Below are positions 45,153-57,692 of a stretch of DNA of 64,000 nucleotides, piece by piece. Origin of the DNA: Daphnia pulex. Its lineage: Eukaryota; Arthropoda; Branchiopoda; Diplostraca; Daphniidae. The stretch spans positions 9,089,482 to 9,153,481 of the forward strand of contig NC_060028.1 of the NCBI RefSeq assembly GCF_021134715.1, given 5' to 3'. How positions within the stretch are numbered: the first letter of the stretch is position 1; the number at the start of each line of letters is the position of its first letter. A program made the translations under genes and the position numbers. The notes beneath the pieces were generated by a model, which saw only the letters and a list, made by a program, of their open reading frames with translations, ran no database searches and had not been told where the DNA came from.

Positions 45153-48100
45153 CAGCAGCGGAGCCGACTCGACCACTTCCCGCAGGCCAAAATCAGAAGT
45201 TTTCGTCTCGGCTTCTATTTTTTTTCCGTCTTCTTCTTCTTTTATTCTTCTTCTTCTTCTACTGTAGTTGGTGTTGTTTTGTTGTTGTTTTTTAACTTTC
45301 CAATGTGTGGATTGTTTTGTGTTTTTCCTAGGAGAGAGAAGGGGGTACTTTTCGTTGTAATTTTTATTTTTATTTAAAAAATCTTCTTTGTTTTCTTACA
45401 TTTGAGATTTGCACTCTCCGGTTGACAAGAGAAGAGAAGACAACACCAGTTCTTTCTTCTTTGCCTAACCTGGTCTTTGCCAATTTGGTACGTACTCCTA
45501 TTACCTTGATAAACGTCCCTGGGACGACAGGAGGCACTTTGGTCATCATCATCATCATCAAAGAAAGAGAAAGAGTGACACAAGTTGAGTTTTGTATTTG
45601 AATTAAAAAACAGCGTGAAACCCCGCCCGAATCACCCGCACGTCGAGTGAGTAACTTTTCCGAAGCGCGAAAAATTCCAATCAATCGCCGCCGCCGCTGA
45701 CTGAGCAGAGATTTTCTTTTTTTGGCTCGTTGGCAGCATGGACTGGACCCGGACCCGCATCGAATGGCCACCACCACGCAATGCGCATTGGAAGGAATAA
45801 TATGACAAGCGGAGAGGAAAATATATGTCGCCACAAAATGGAGGGGTTACGTGAATCTAACCGATTCGCTGTAGATTTTTCGGGTACGAAACGATTGCGC
45901 GAGCCAAGGTTGAACCGCTTTTTGTGTATCAGCCGTCCAAGCCCCGTCAATTTTGTCGGTGTCTCGGCCGCCGCTCGGTTGTTGTTGTTGTTTGGGTCGC
46001 AGACGTGTCTAATTGGGAAGGCTCAACTTGTTTGAAATCACTTGACAGAAAGTTGGGTTTTTTTTATATTTTTTGTTCCTATCAAAAAAGAGAAAGGATC
46101 ATAAGTCGTTAGAGGGTATCGCAATTGACTCGCTTGCGTCACCGCTAAAGAGGAGGACGATCTCGGTGGGTGGATCCCGCAGCCGCACGTCCGCAACAAG
46201 GTAACAATTTCTCGCTTCTTTTTCTTTTTTCTTTTTTGGCGCGCGCAAATTTTCGAATCAAAAAGGGAAATGATGAAGAGGCGACGGAAATGACGGCCTC
46301 TTTCGCCATCTTCAAGCGGCAATTTAAAAACCATCAGGACGCCTCTTTTTTATCTTTCTATTCTCCGCAACATCTTTATGATATTTTGTTATCATTATTT
46401 ATCTTTTTCGGAGAAAAAAATAAATAAATATCTCTCTCCCTTCTCTCTGTCTCTCTCCGACCCCAGAGTCCCTCTCGTCTCGGGGGCTCTTGGCCGTTCG
46501 TCATTTGCATGGGTTCGTCGTCGAGACTCACGTGAAAGTGGAGGCTGTTATATACCACCCACTCACCTCTTTCCTTCCACGACTTCATTTCACAGGTTCG
46601 GTGAATCTCTGAAACTCTTCTCCGGCTCATATCTAATAGCTTCCTCCACTACAGCCCGGGCAAAAGTTGAGCTGCCATAACTAAAATGCCATAACTTATG
46701 TCACCGCCATCTTCTCTCCCTCCTCCCCAAAAAACCCTGGCGCTTATCTCTCTTGGGCCTTTACCGATTTCCATCTCTTTTTTTCTCCCAAGATCTGTTC
46801 TATAGGCAAATGAGGCCATAACTAATATCAAAATCTGGATTTTTTTCTTCTTCTTATTCCCGCGACGAACCATCTTCTTCTGATTGTCGGTTGGGAGATG
46901 ATGATTCGGACAATGAAACGGGGCCCCATGAATAATACAGCAGAAACCAATAGACCTCCCTCCATAAATTGTGTGTTTTGTGTGGAGTTTATATAGGCAT
47001 AATGGAATTTGTGAGAGAAAATAAGGTTCCATATCTTAAAAAAAAAGTCTTATTTTTCTTTTTTCCATCCTCTCATTCTGTCGTTGTTATGTACATATTT
47101 ATATACCTCAATTTTACGACCTCCTCGGCTTGCGGCTGGGATGCGGCCAGCGCCGGCAGGTCGGGTTATCTTTTCTCCACCCTGCACTATTGTGAAAGGA
47201 ATCCCGATGGTCCGCCACAACAGGACATGGTTACAAAAGATTTTTCTTTTCTTTTTCCAAAAAGAAAAAAAAAAGGAAATAAATATCATAAATAAATAAA
47301 TCTGATTCTTTATGATATTCAAATGGTGCCCTTTATTGCGCAATTTATCCCGTGAAACATGTGTAATTTTCTCGCGGTGGCTTCTCGAATGTTTTTCTTC
47401 GACGCAACAACTGACTAGATGGATACGGAACATGGATACACTCCGTGACTCTGGTCACTTGCGCTCAGCGCCAAATAAGTTCCAACACGTTCACAATCGA
47501 CAGGCTGGCCGGACACCCGGGATATTTTTTGTAAAAACTATTCATGCAGGTAGGATGACTGTTGGATGGGACTTTCTCTTTCTGAACAGGAATATTCTTT
47601 TCAACCTGTCACACAGAGTGCGATATCGATTTGGGGTCAATCCTTTCGCCAAAGTTCCTTTTTTTTTGCTCTTCTTCTTCTTCACGGCCTTTTTTTTTTA
47701 CTCAGTTGACGAGGTCCATCCATCTGCTGGTGAATCACAAGTGTGTGTGTCTCTATTTTGAACTGGTTTCTTCTTCACTGTGCGGATCAATCGCTTGCAA
47801 ATTCCCATCCAGCCGCCCGGGTGTAAGATCGTGCCGGCTCATAATCGAAGACATTTCATCTTTCCCGCCGTTAAGCGTGTCTGGCAACAATTCTCAGAGG
47901 GGATCTGATATCCTTGTTTGATGTCGAGCAAAGCCTAGAATTCGATGCGCACTTGATGCAGCAGCGCTAGTATGGCGTACGTGTGTTTCATCTTCTTTCT
48001 TCCAAGTCTGGCGATAGGTCGAAAAAGACAAGTTTCTTCTTCTCTCCGAGGCCGCTTTTATTCAGATTTCCCTTTTCGTGTCGGCGCTGTTGCAAAATAA

Positions 48101-51100
48101 CCCGCAGCATGCACTAGTGTCGATGGCAAATAACCAATAAAAGGCTTTTCCTGTGCAACCATTCCTGCCACATTTTTTTAGAGAGAGAGAGAGAAATAGA
48201 AAAATAAGTCCAGGATTCGATATTCCCGTAGGTTTTTAATGGCCTAGTGGGTAAACTCTTGTTTTCTTTGTTTGCTTGTCTTCCGCTTTTATTTTTTGGT
48301 CCGTTTAGGGGTTTTTCCCTTATCGCAAGTGAGTTCTAAACGTGAACTGAGATAAACTACACGGCTGGTTCCGACCCGCTGTTGTAATGGAGTACCGAAA
48401 ACGTGACAGTCTTTACTTTTCTAGATTCGAGAGCATTGGTATTTGTTGCTCTTTTCAAGGGCTTATTTTTATTTAACAGACAGCGAAGAATCGAAACAGA
48501 AAATATTATGTTCAGCCATTGAAAAAGGTTATTTAACAAATTATGATTTCCTCAACATTTTGTCAACTTGGCGTCTCCGTGGGTGGAGTACGCATCCAGC
48601 ACATTCGACAACATCGTCGTCGTGTGAAATTAATCGGCTGGCTCCTGAAAATGGCTCTTGTGACGTTCGGTTGCCAAGAAATTTGACACATTTCCCGGTT
48701 GAACAATTTCCGACTGATGCTAAAATTGGTTGTGCAACGTTGTTGGTTACGCCGATGCGGATACGTGAGTCTATACTAGCTAAGCAAGTCTAAAGTACAC
48801 ACGTTGTTTTACTTACGTACAAAAACATTTCCGGGTAAGAAACTTTAGGCCCTGTTGAGGAATAATGCATCATTATCACATTTTGTTTTGAAAAACGTCC
48901 GATTTCACAACAATTGCCGGGGTTCCGGTAGTTGTTGCGCGTTACGGATCTCTAGCGCTAATTTAGCTCGAGGGTATGGTAATCATCCGTCTTGGGTTTT
49001 ATACACCTGCTGCGAATCGAGCGCGCGGTGTTTTTTTAAATCGAAAAAAAGAAAAGGAACAAGGCGCGTCTTTTGAGACGATGATGAAAAATTCTCGTGA
49101 ATTTCTTTTCTTTCTTTGTGTTTGTTCAAAATATACATTTTTTTGTGCGCTGAACTTTTTCTGGGATTTTTTGCGATGCGCAATAGACGAGCCCTTGAGA
49201 AGGGGCAATTACCTTTGCACCGCTCGGCCCCAAAGTGTCCGAGTGCCGCTGCCTAGGGCTCCTCCTCCTCCCGAGTTGTTCTCATGTTTTTTGAAATGAG
49301 ATTTTTCGGTTGGATAGGACGGAACCGCATCCCATCCATCCAAACGACAAGCAGATAGAAATGCGATTGCAAAGTGATAGAGAGAGGCGTTTGCGAGAGA
49401 ATCAAAATTCACAATCACAAAACAATAACAGGTTGAACAGGACCGGACTTGTTGGCGTCTGCTTGTATACATCCTTGATTTAGCCATCGTGACTTGCCCC
49501 ATCGTGATTGTCTACAACAAAAAGGGGGGCAGCGCAAATACTTTGCATAAATATAGGGGGGGACTTGTCAAAATTGTAAATTCAAATTTTTTACACAAAG
49601 TATATACGGTCTGAAATGAACATTTTTGTTAAATTTGTTTTTTATAAAAAAGCGCGCCGATGAAAATGGAAACGCCAACCCGCATGTGTCGCCAATCGAA
49701 TGTGGCTTTATTCGGGTTAGGCAATATTAATGGTACCATACGTAATCTATTCGTCTGACCCATATCACGATCCTTTTGCGGATATTATTCGATTGAATTT
49801 TATCCCACCCAGATATCTGTTTGATTAAGTGTTTGAACATGGTCGTCTATTATCATCGATCAACATCCAAATCTATCGCGTGTGTCTGCCAAGAGTAAAC
49901 TTGAAACAAATCACTTTGAACGTTTCTGAAACGTACGTACGTACTGTACGTCGATTTATTCTCGACAGCTCTCCGAAACAAACTTGTACAGCTTCCGTGT
50001 GGACGCTCACGATTCCGGGAATAAATCTGAAAAGACTTGTCTTTTTACAAGATCTAGTAGTTATACGTATTTTATTCAAAGTGCATTTAGATCTTTTGCT
50101 TTTGATTTACACACACAAGTGACTGGGGATGTTGCTACTTGCTACTGTTGCCCAGGATATCTCCGGAGGGCTCTCTTTTTTCTTTTACTTTTGTTTCTAA
50201 CTTGCGCGCTCACATCTTGGACGGATCTTGTTATATGTTACACCAGAGGACGACACTTTTACGTGCGTTTTCCCTTTATTTTATTCATTTAGTTGGCTCT
50301 CCTCTCTCTCTATTCGATTGATATCACCCCTCGCTGTCAAACCGGATCATCCATCTCTTTTCCTTCTTCTTCTTATTATTTTTTCGCAGAGGGGCAGAAT
50401 TCCTGCTGGACGAGAGAGAAGAGCTTCCATCGCTTCCCCAAAGGGCAGATGAATAACCGACCGTCTTTTTGGGGTTCTTTCCTCATCTCATTCGATCGGG
50501 AGATGAAAACGAGTTTGATTCCCCTGCTGCTGTTGGGCTTCTCGTCAAAGGTGCGGTCGTGATGGCCAGCGCCGAAAGTTCAAATGGCCAGACGCAACCT
50601 GCGCATGCAGATCTAATCAATTAAAAATTCGACCAGAGGACGCACGATAATACAAATCCTGGTGACAAAATCAAACGTGTGAATATAATTACGTAGTCCA
50701 AGGGCGAAGAGAACGACCGAATGAGTTTTTAACTTACCTGTTATGACGCTCTGGAGCTGGTGATAAAAGCCCCGGGGGTGCCGCAAGTTTGAGTGGCCGA
50801 TCCTATATACTATGACGTCCGCTTATGCAACTATAAATTTAGATGCACTTCCAGTTGCCTTTGTTTTCTCACTCATCATCCGGCAAAGTTAATCTCGCGC
50901 CCATCTTTTGCCCCACTGCTGCAGACGAGTGGCGCTCCTGCAGCAAATCCCCCGCACGACAATCCATCACAAACTTGGCTATTACATATTTGACTAGCTT
51001 ACGCGCATTTAGCCGACGCGTGGTGTGTGGTACCTAAATAATTCCAACGAATATGGCTGACCTTTTATCCTGTTCACTAGTTGATGGAGTTGAAGGTTTT

Positions 51101-53415
51101 TACAGCTAACGACTCTGCGTAGAGCTGGAGGGTCTACACATTTGATTAGACCAACAAAAAAAATAGATCGATGCTTACTCTGGTGACAATGACCATAAAG
51201 AATCAACCAACAAATGCAGGAAATAAACTAGGGTGGAAAACAAGCTGTTGCTACGTGGCGGGCGCGGGACCCGATATTTGGCAACTTTTTTTTTTATTAT
51301 GATTTCCTTTTTATTTTTTCGCGCGCGTGCTGTGGCTGGTTTTCCCACTAGTTGGACGGGGTCTGACCTGTTTGGGCCACTCACAAGTTACTGTTGTTTG
51401 CGCTGCCAAACATCAAAGAGTTTAGACTCAGCTCCTGCTCCTGCCGGAGAGAGATAGAGTCAAAAATTGGCTTTTTGCAACTTCAAAGATATCTCTCCGT
51501 CGGGCTGCTGATAGATTTGCCCCAGCTCCTATTCACGGCGCTGGCCGATGAACCAACTCGTCTATAACGCATCCTACACAGAGAGAGAGAAAGAGAGTTC
51601 ATAAATAATCTATAGGAGGGTATAGGCAGGAGCCAGGAGCCAGTGGCTTTTGTTAGCGACTTTTCGCCTATCACAAACAGAGGCGGCGTCGGAGAATACA
51701 AAGTTTTCTCGCTTCTCTTTCTCTCGTTGTCGTCCGCTCTTTTGATGTTGATTGAAGAGGTGCCTCTTTTCTTATTTCCTTCCGTTTCGTGATGATACTC
51801 GACAAAAAGATTCGTGACGCATTGATGTTCCAATTTTTGTTTTATTTCAATTTTGAGATTTTTTTTCCAGACCGAGTCGTAATTCTAGACTTTATATAAC
51901 TAGACTGCACGTAGGCCTGTTACTGTATATCTACTAGTTTATTTTATTTTTATTTTTTTTTCAAAGGAGGTAAGGTTAATTATGTGTACACAACAAATCT
52001 CAAATGTCTTGGGCGATCGATACACGGGGCCAGGTCCACTTTAACGCAAATTGATGCGCCAAAACGCATCCGCCGACGGACGGACGGCCAGGTAGACTAC
52101 AGTCTAACAACCGGTTGATACATGGGAGCGGAGAGCCGAGTCTATAATTGGTACTTGATGGCGCTGTGCCCGGTTGCCCTTGTTGAAAATGTTGTACATG
52201 GGACGACGTCGGCGAGCGCCGGTGGAAAGGCAAAATATTTACCTTCTCCTTCACGTCGAATTGAATTCAGCTCGCAGATGATCGACGTTAGGTTAGTTAA
52301 GTAGTATTCACGGAAACGGCGACGGTGGCGGCAGCGAGAGAGGGTAATGGGATACACTAGACTATGGATAATGTACACACACCGTGTGTATCATTCGACT
52401 TGATTCGACTTGTGTGTGTGTGTGCATGTGGGTTATTTCATTGCCTTTACAGGTCGTTGTCGCCGTCTGGTGTTGGACTAGTTCATTTACATTTTTGGTT
52501 TGATATTCCTGCCTGGAAGAGATTATTTGTATAGTGACTGGGTTCTTTGCCTTGTTTGTTATCTCTAGTAGCTGTTTTGTCAATAGTCGTAAAAAAATAA
52601 GTAGCAGCTACTACACATAGGTAAGCACCCTTATTGTTTTGTCACCAGAAACCATTGACCTTCCGGTAATTTCAAAACTCACCCGAGTTGAAAGAACAAA
52701 AGCTGTTTTGACAGTGTGCATTTAATTGAACACGTTTTATTTCTTTTTCCCCCGTTGATGATTGGATTGACGTATGTGACGTAACTTGAGGCGTTCTTTT
52801 TTTATCTCACCCTTTTTGTCGGAGTGCGCAGATACAAATTGAATCTCATCTTTTCTGGGATTGAGGAGGACGTCAAGCGCACCTTGTTGGATGTTGTGTT
52901 GAATCACGCAGTGTAGCGTCTGTCATGAACACACACGAGCCAACTTCAAAAGAAGTCGTCGCCACCCGAAATAAATACGCAACGCCCTGGATGGCTTGGT
53001 GGTGGTGGTGGTGGCGAGAGCGAGAAGCAAAAGAACCTCATTAATGTCTCCCGCTCAAAAGAAGAAGAAGAAGGAGGCGACAGTGTTAATTTGCACCGAC
53101 CCGAGAACACACTTGTGCCAACACACACGCACACGTCCATACGGTCGGCTAATTCAACGCGATGAAGAATCGCCATCCGTTGGCCGGAATCTTTTGAAAA
53201 AAAAGAGTGCCGGCCGTCATTCCGGCTAGTATTTTCTTTCTACAGTTGTAGATTCTCTGTACTAGTTGAAAATAATAAAAGGGAACGCACACGTAGAGTT
53301 CTGAGCTTTGACGACGTGTGCGTTTGAGGATCCTGCGCGCGCGTGGGTAGACGTGTTCAACGGGAGCGTGTGTCGTTCACAGGCTCGACGGATAAGCGGG
53401 CGGGCTGGGCTGGGC
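45153..53415. other. About 8 kb gene-poor region between chitinase side and PDH
   Basis: No gene was recognised on either strand. Features seen: an ATC/GAT repeat near 45,543-45,559, GA repeats near 48,181-48,194 and 51,580-51,596, and several CT-rich runs. A second minus-strand TATA-like element is at 50,802-50,808 with a donor (AACAG|gtaagt) just downstream at 50,737. Longer open frames (for example 47,312-47,761) have no family resemblance. The right-hand part probably includes regulatory DNA of the neuropeptide gene, by position only. Confidence 0.45.
50738..50808 (-). promoter_or_regulatory. Minus-strand TATA element followed by a short non-coding exon
   Basis: On the minus strand TATATAGG (50808-50802) is followed about 65 nt later by a good splice donor (CATAACAG|gtaagtt, boundary at 50738). 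The spacing fits a TATA promoter with a first non-coding exon of roughly 40 nt. The nearest minus-strand gene downstream is the chitinase, 10 kb away. The target is unknown. Confidence 0.3.
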
Positions 53416-53455
53416 TATAAAAGAAAGCTATCCGGACAGGTGCCACGCATCAGTT
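53416..53455 (+). promoter_or_regulatory. PDH core promoter: TATA box and initiator
   Basis: TATAAAAG at 53416-53423 is followed by an arthropod-type initiator TCAGTT at 53450-53455. The A of the initiator is 36 bp from the first T, slightly long but workable. Transcription from here would give a 5'UTR of about 317 nt before the ATG at 53769. Confidence 0.65.
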
Positions 53456-53768
53456 GTACGGTGTCTGCTGCTGCTCTTTCCAGTTCCTCCACTTTTTTAG
53501 CCCGTCAATTTTTCTCGCTTCTTCCTGGCCGATCTCTTTTTTTTTGAATCGCCGCGAAACTCAACATCTTTGACTTTAAACGATTTTTGCTGTTCGTTCG
53601 TCCAAGATTTCAACTGCGCCGTTGTTTGTTAGTCGCCGGGGATTCCTCGTGAATTTTTTGGCCCGTCTCACAATCGCCGGAAGTTGGTATTACACGTAGA
53701 ATATTCATTTCCCCCACACACCCATAGACAGACTTGGGCCGTCCTCTCACCGCGAAATCTCAGCAAAG

Positions 53769-54524
53769 ATGCATCAGCTGTCGGCCAAATTATCCCATCT
53801 CTCGATCGCTTTGTTTGTCCTGCTCGTTTCTTTCGCCACCGACGCCCAATCGGCTCCTCCGTCAATATCTTCCAATAACCGACCGGAAGCCCAGGTATGT
53901 CTGCTGTTGTTGGCTGTAAAAAAAAAAAAAAAAAGAGATTTGAAGTGTTTTGTTTTTAGTCGAGGGATGCGATGGAATTCACGACGCTCCTTAATCTTTT
54001 AACGATTTGATGTAAACAAGCGAGTGCAGTTATTTGGCGGGGAGTTGACCTTTTATAGCTGGTCGTGTTTTTGATTTATCGCTTTTTATCCATGTGATAA
54101 CATCCGCTTGTCTTTTGTTTGATGGTCAACGGGATAATAGATGTCGATCCAGGAAATGGAGAAATTTTTTGAGGGCCTGACCCGGTACTTGCACCGACAG
54201 CATTTGGACTTGCCGAAAGTGCATCAGCAATCCCAGGAAGAGCAGCAACCTGGCAGCTACGAGGCGGATGCTATCGACCGTTCCGGCGACACGTCTGCGC
54301 CTACCGAGGCGGAGAGATCGTCTTCCTCTTCCGAATTGGCCAATCATTCTCTGTCCCATCCTCGCCCGCCGATGGCCAATAAATGGCCCTGGTCGTTGAG
54401 TCACTTGGAGAGGATCGAAGACGACCCGGACTTCAAAGAGCGCCAACAACCTTACGCCAAACGCAATTCCGAATTGATCAACTCGCTACTCGGCTTGCCG
54501 CGTTTCATGAAAGTCGTCGGATGA
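53769..54524 (+). CDS. Pdh: Pigment-dispersing hormone (PDH/PDF) neuropeptide precursor
   Basis: Two exons, 53769-53894 and 54141-54524, in frame, 169 residues. The first exon encodes a signal peptide (MHQLSAKLSHLSIALFVLLV, cleavage probably after about residue 29). The precursor-related peptide is acidic and Ser/Gln-rich. The mature hormone lies at the extreme C-terminus (codons 54465-54518) after a KR dibasic cleavage site: NSELINSLLGLPRFMKVV, then Gly (amide donor) and stop. N at position 1, SELINS and LGLP are the hallmark residues of beta-PDH/PDF. As I recall it, this is the Daphnia peptide. PDH disperses chromatophore pigment in crustaceans, and the insect form (PDF) is the main circadian output neuropeptide. 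It acts through a class-B GPCR after release from neurons. The promoter at 53,416 and the AATAAA near 54,651 complete the gene. Confidence 0.96.
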
Positions 54525-55089
54525 AAAATCAACTAATAAAAATTGGTGGGGTGGGGAGAAGAAAAAAAATCTATCGAGCACTAGGGAGGGATCGATACAA
54601 ATATATAATTTCCATCCTATTATCTTCAAATGTTAACAAAAAAAAAAAACAATAAAATAATAAAAAAAAAAAAAGAAATAAAGAATAGCTAGAGTATTAT
54701 ATATTTAACCACCCATACATTCCAGTTAAAAACCAAATATCAAATGATGTACTTTATATGCATGCATGCCACGAGACCTACTAACTTCACCTCTTCCGCT
54801 TTCCGCAAGCGCCACATGACAATCGTTTATATAATATCCTATTCCTATCATTATTACGATCGCCGCATTTTGTAGATTGCGACGGAATTTAATATTTCAT
54901 TGTCTCCGTTATCGATGGCGCACCTAAATATTAAACAAAGAATTAAAAGGGTCAACCATGAAATGAAAATCTAATAAAAAATAACCTACATGAATTATTG
55001 GTTAACCTAATAAACGATTAACTGTAACTCTGCTGAATTTCAGTTTCTCAGTTGTTATTTCAAATTTTCACATTTTCAACTTCAACTTG
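54525..55089. other. PDH 3'UTR and spacer
   Basis: A/T-rich DNA with A runs and several AATAAA signals from 54,651 onward. No coding potential was recognised up to 55,089. Confidence 0.5.
54651..54656 (+). terminator. Poly(A) signal of PDH
   Basis: AATAAA 127 bp after the PDH stop, followed by further AATAAT/AATAAA motifs and A runs. Confidence 0.5.
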
Positions 55090-55360
55090 ATGTTGAAGGT
55101 TTTCAAGAGAATAGACGGGCATCTTGCGCCCGTCTTGATTGTTTTTTGTGTCTTTCTTTTACCATCCCAAGGTCTTGAAAAAGTTTCGCAACCGCCACCT
55201 CGTCTCAATCTTCTTGTTAGTTGCTCAGGTAAACAAAAAAGCAAGAAATCACCTCTCGACTTGTGTGTTGTCAGAAAAGAAAAAGAGAATTTTCGTTAAC
55301 TTTTTGTCGTTGCAATCAGGAGAGTTGTGCTTTAATGGGGCGCCCACGAAGACGAAATGA
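55090..55360 (+). CDS. Candidate small secreted peptide gene (59 aa)
   Basis: Two exons, 55090-55228 and 55320-55360, joined by a 91-bp GT-AG intron (CTCAG|gtaaac ... aatcag|GAG). The spliced frame is continuous and gives 59 residues. It starts MLKVFKRIDGHLAPVLIVFC, a basic N-terminus plus hydrophobic core typical of a signal peptide, with VFLLPSQG next as a likely cleavage region. The short remainder includes SQPPPRLNLLV and two cysteines (SCSGELC), ending APTKTK. There are no dibasic sites or amidation signal like those of PDH. I do not recognise it. It could equally be the first exon of a longer gene using another acceptor, or a chance frame. Its position is 566 bp past PDH on the same strand. 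Confidence 0.3.
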
Positions 55361-55648
55361 AATATTCACCTTTTGGCGTTGGCGACGGATAACGAGCCCG
55401 CATGATCGAACGTTACCTTGTAAAGACGTTTGACGAGGCATTCAGCCGATGAAGAGAATCGTGAACAGCCCCTCCTGCTCACGTCGCGGAATGATTACAT
55501 CGTTTTCTACCGCGATCTTACACCCATCTACTTCAATTAAAAAAGTGCTGGGGGAAAACACGCCAGTAATGACTAGGAGAAACAGATGTTTCACCAGCAC
55601 ACAACACTCTCTCTCATCGGTACTTGCGTCAATGAGCAGCAATCGACA

Positions 55649-55664
55649 GGGGGGGGGGGGGGGG
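55649..55664. repeat. Poly-G run (16 G)
   Basis: Uninterrupted G homopolymer, a likely hotspot for length variation and sequencing error. Confidence 0.9.
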
Positions 55665-57524
55665 AGAAGAAAAATTCCGTCAGTCAAAAGATTGCGCTTG
55701 AACGTACCGATTAATCGAGACGGAATTCTTGTTAAGTACAGTGCAATGAGTACGCACTTGATGGCCAAGCCGCGGGATTTTATTCCCCAAACAATTTGCG
55801 ATTCACGAAATTCTTTTGTGGATGTCGGTAACGAGATTGGAAAGGGCCAAGGATCATTAGCGAGTATTATGATTGTAACATGTTACGCATAAAAAAAATG
55901 GGGTGATCAATAACAATCGTCGAGTTGAATAGTTCTATCCAGCAATTTTGCAATGAAATAATTGGATACGCCAAGACTTTTGAGCTTGTCTTTCACATCC
56001 GGTTAATACACCAACCCGCCAATAATATCAGAGAATATAACAAGAGCAAAAAACTACTACATGGAAAGCCCACCGGCTAACACTTGATAGAAAAGAAACA
56101 AAAAAAAAAAACGGCTTGTCGTAACTTTTGAGCCAACTTTGTCGACATGTAGCCGCAAAGTTCAGACATGTGATATAAACTGATGTATTCGTGCTCAATA
56201 ATTTCTCATTTGTATGGATTGCGCAAAAAGGCAAAGGCGGGAGTCTACACCGCACAGAAGCTCGGTTCTCCTTTTTCTGTTCGGCTATTATTATATGTTT
56301 TTGATTGAGCCCGCCAGCGACCTATACTACAGTATATAGGGCTTGTTATAACAAAGGCATCTGAATGATTATATCTCGACGTATCATCTATATAGCGTAA
56401 TAATGCCAAAGTGATGCGATAGCCGACAAGTTCCTTTCGTATCTTCGCTGCAGGGATTCGCATAGATCTGCTGATTCTATATTCTTTGTAATACATTTTT
56501 TTCTTTTATTTCGCATCGCTACTTGCCTTGCAATCTTTTCCTTGTCATCTTCTTCTTCGCTCCCGTGATTTTCGAATACAAATTCACTATCCCGTGAACG
56601 AAAAATCGAACGAAAAAAAAGGAACGACTTTTCAAGTCGATTTACCTGCTTCTTTTGATGTCGGCTGGATGAAACTCGTGAAGTGTATTCGCTGAATGTC
56701 GCAAAATGCCTTGCAACTTCATACGAAATAAAATATTCCCGATTCTCGTTGAATTACCCGTAGGAGATGGGCAACCGGAAGTCTCTGATTGAAAGTAATG
56801 GATGTGTTGAAATATTGAAAAAGAATAGGCGACAGATTGACCTGGAAAGTACCAAGAAATCGCTATAGCAGTATAGCTGTGCGAGATGGATGGGTGATTA
56901 CGATAGAGAAAGGCTTGATGAGAGTCCCAACGATTGCATAATACATGCCACAGCATATACTTTAGAAGGGCGGGCAACGCTTTCACCGCCGCATCAACGG
57001 GAGAGATTAATGGGCGTCATCTTTAATTATTGACATGATGCGCCATTGTTCAACGCGGCTTGTCCAACACGCCAGATAAAATCTTCCATTATTATCCACC
57101 AAACTGCAACAAAAGGAGGATAGACTGCACACTTGTAAGTAGTAACTGTACAAAATTGTGATAACAAAAAAACTAACAATGAATGGGCAGCCATTCCATT
57201 CACCATCGGAACATTACTCATCGTGCTGGAAGATTCAAGAAGGAATTCAATTCAGCGGTTATTCCAGACTTTGATAGAATAAGAGAAATCTTTCGATGTT
57301 CCTCGAATTTGCAAGGACACCTCGCCACCATTCGTCAAGTTACGGCAAAAAATCCCCAACAAGAATCTCATGAACATCACGTACGCAACGGTTTTTCTGC
57401 GACACAGATATCAATAATTGATAAGGTTGTTGGTATGCAACTATTTGTTTCATAAAAGAAACCTGTCGTGTACAGTAATCGAAAACTGGAATACGTTACC
57501 GAAATGACCGTTTTTGAATAATGC

Positions 57525-57692
57525 TGACGTCACAGTGTTAGATGGCGCGCGCGCCAGTGGAAAACGCACCGAGTGCAGTTCGAGTGTGCCCTGAGTCACG
57601 TGACTTTCATGGCCGCTGCCATGCCTGTGATGTTTTGAAAATAGCTCTCGTCTTTTTTGAGCTCTTTAATCGTGAAATTCATCGTCTAGAAA
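57525..57692 (+). promoter_or_regulatory. OPA1 promoter region with CRE-like, GCGC and CLEAR-type sites
   Basis: TGACGTCA (CRE) at about 57,525-57,532, AGATGGCGCGCGCGCC at about 57,541-57,556, a perfect GTCACGTGAC palindrome at 57595-57604 and an ATGGCCGCTGCCATG stretch at 57,609-57,623 precede the ATG at 57693. No TATA box is present. This looks like a TATA-less housekeeping promoter. Factor identities are inferred from consensus only. Confidence 0.55.

Larger units (their letters stand above)
55361..57692. other. Spacer upstream of OPA1
   Basis: 2.3 kb without a firm gene. A G run of 16 lies at 55,649-55,664. An ATG-started open frame of 90 codons at 57,183-57,455 (+) begins MGSHSIHHRNITHRAGRFKK. 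It has no recognisable family and ends about 240 bp before the OPA1 ATG, so it is probably chance or part of a leader. The last 170 bp form the OPA1 promoter (separate entry). Confidence 0.45.

Noticed and set aside
47312-47761. 149-codon plus-strand open frame
   Set aside because: Ends in a poly-Phe stretch from T-rich DNA, with no domain, no convincing splice context and no signal peptide.
48443-48793. 116-codon plus-strand open frame (SEESKQKILCSAIEKGY...)
   Set aside because: No in-frame ATG at its start and no recognisable family. The composition is only mildly protein-like.
54126-54449. 107-codon minus-strand frame inside PDH exon 2
   Set aside because: Arg/Leu-rich shadow of the PDH precursor. 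The plus strand carries the recognised hormone with processing sites.
57183-57455. 90-codon ORF upstream of OPA1
   Set aside because: ATG-started and moderately protein-like, but no family, no splice sites and no promoter of its own were seen. Kept only as a note in the spacer entry.
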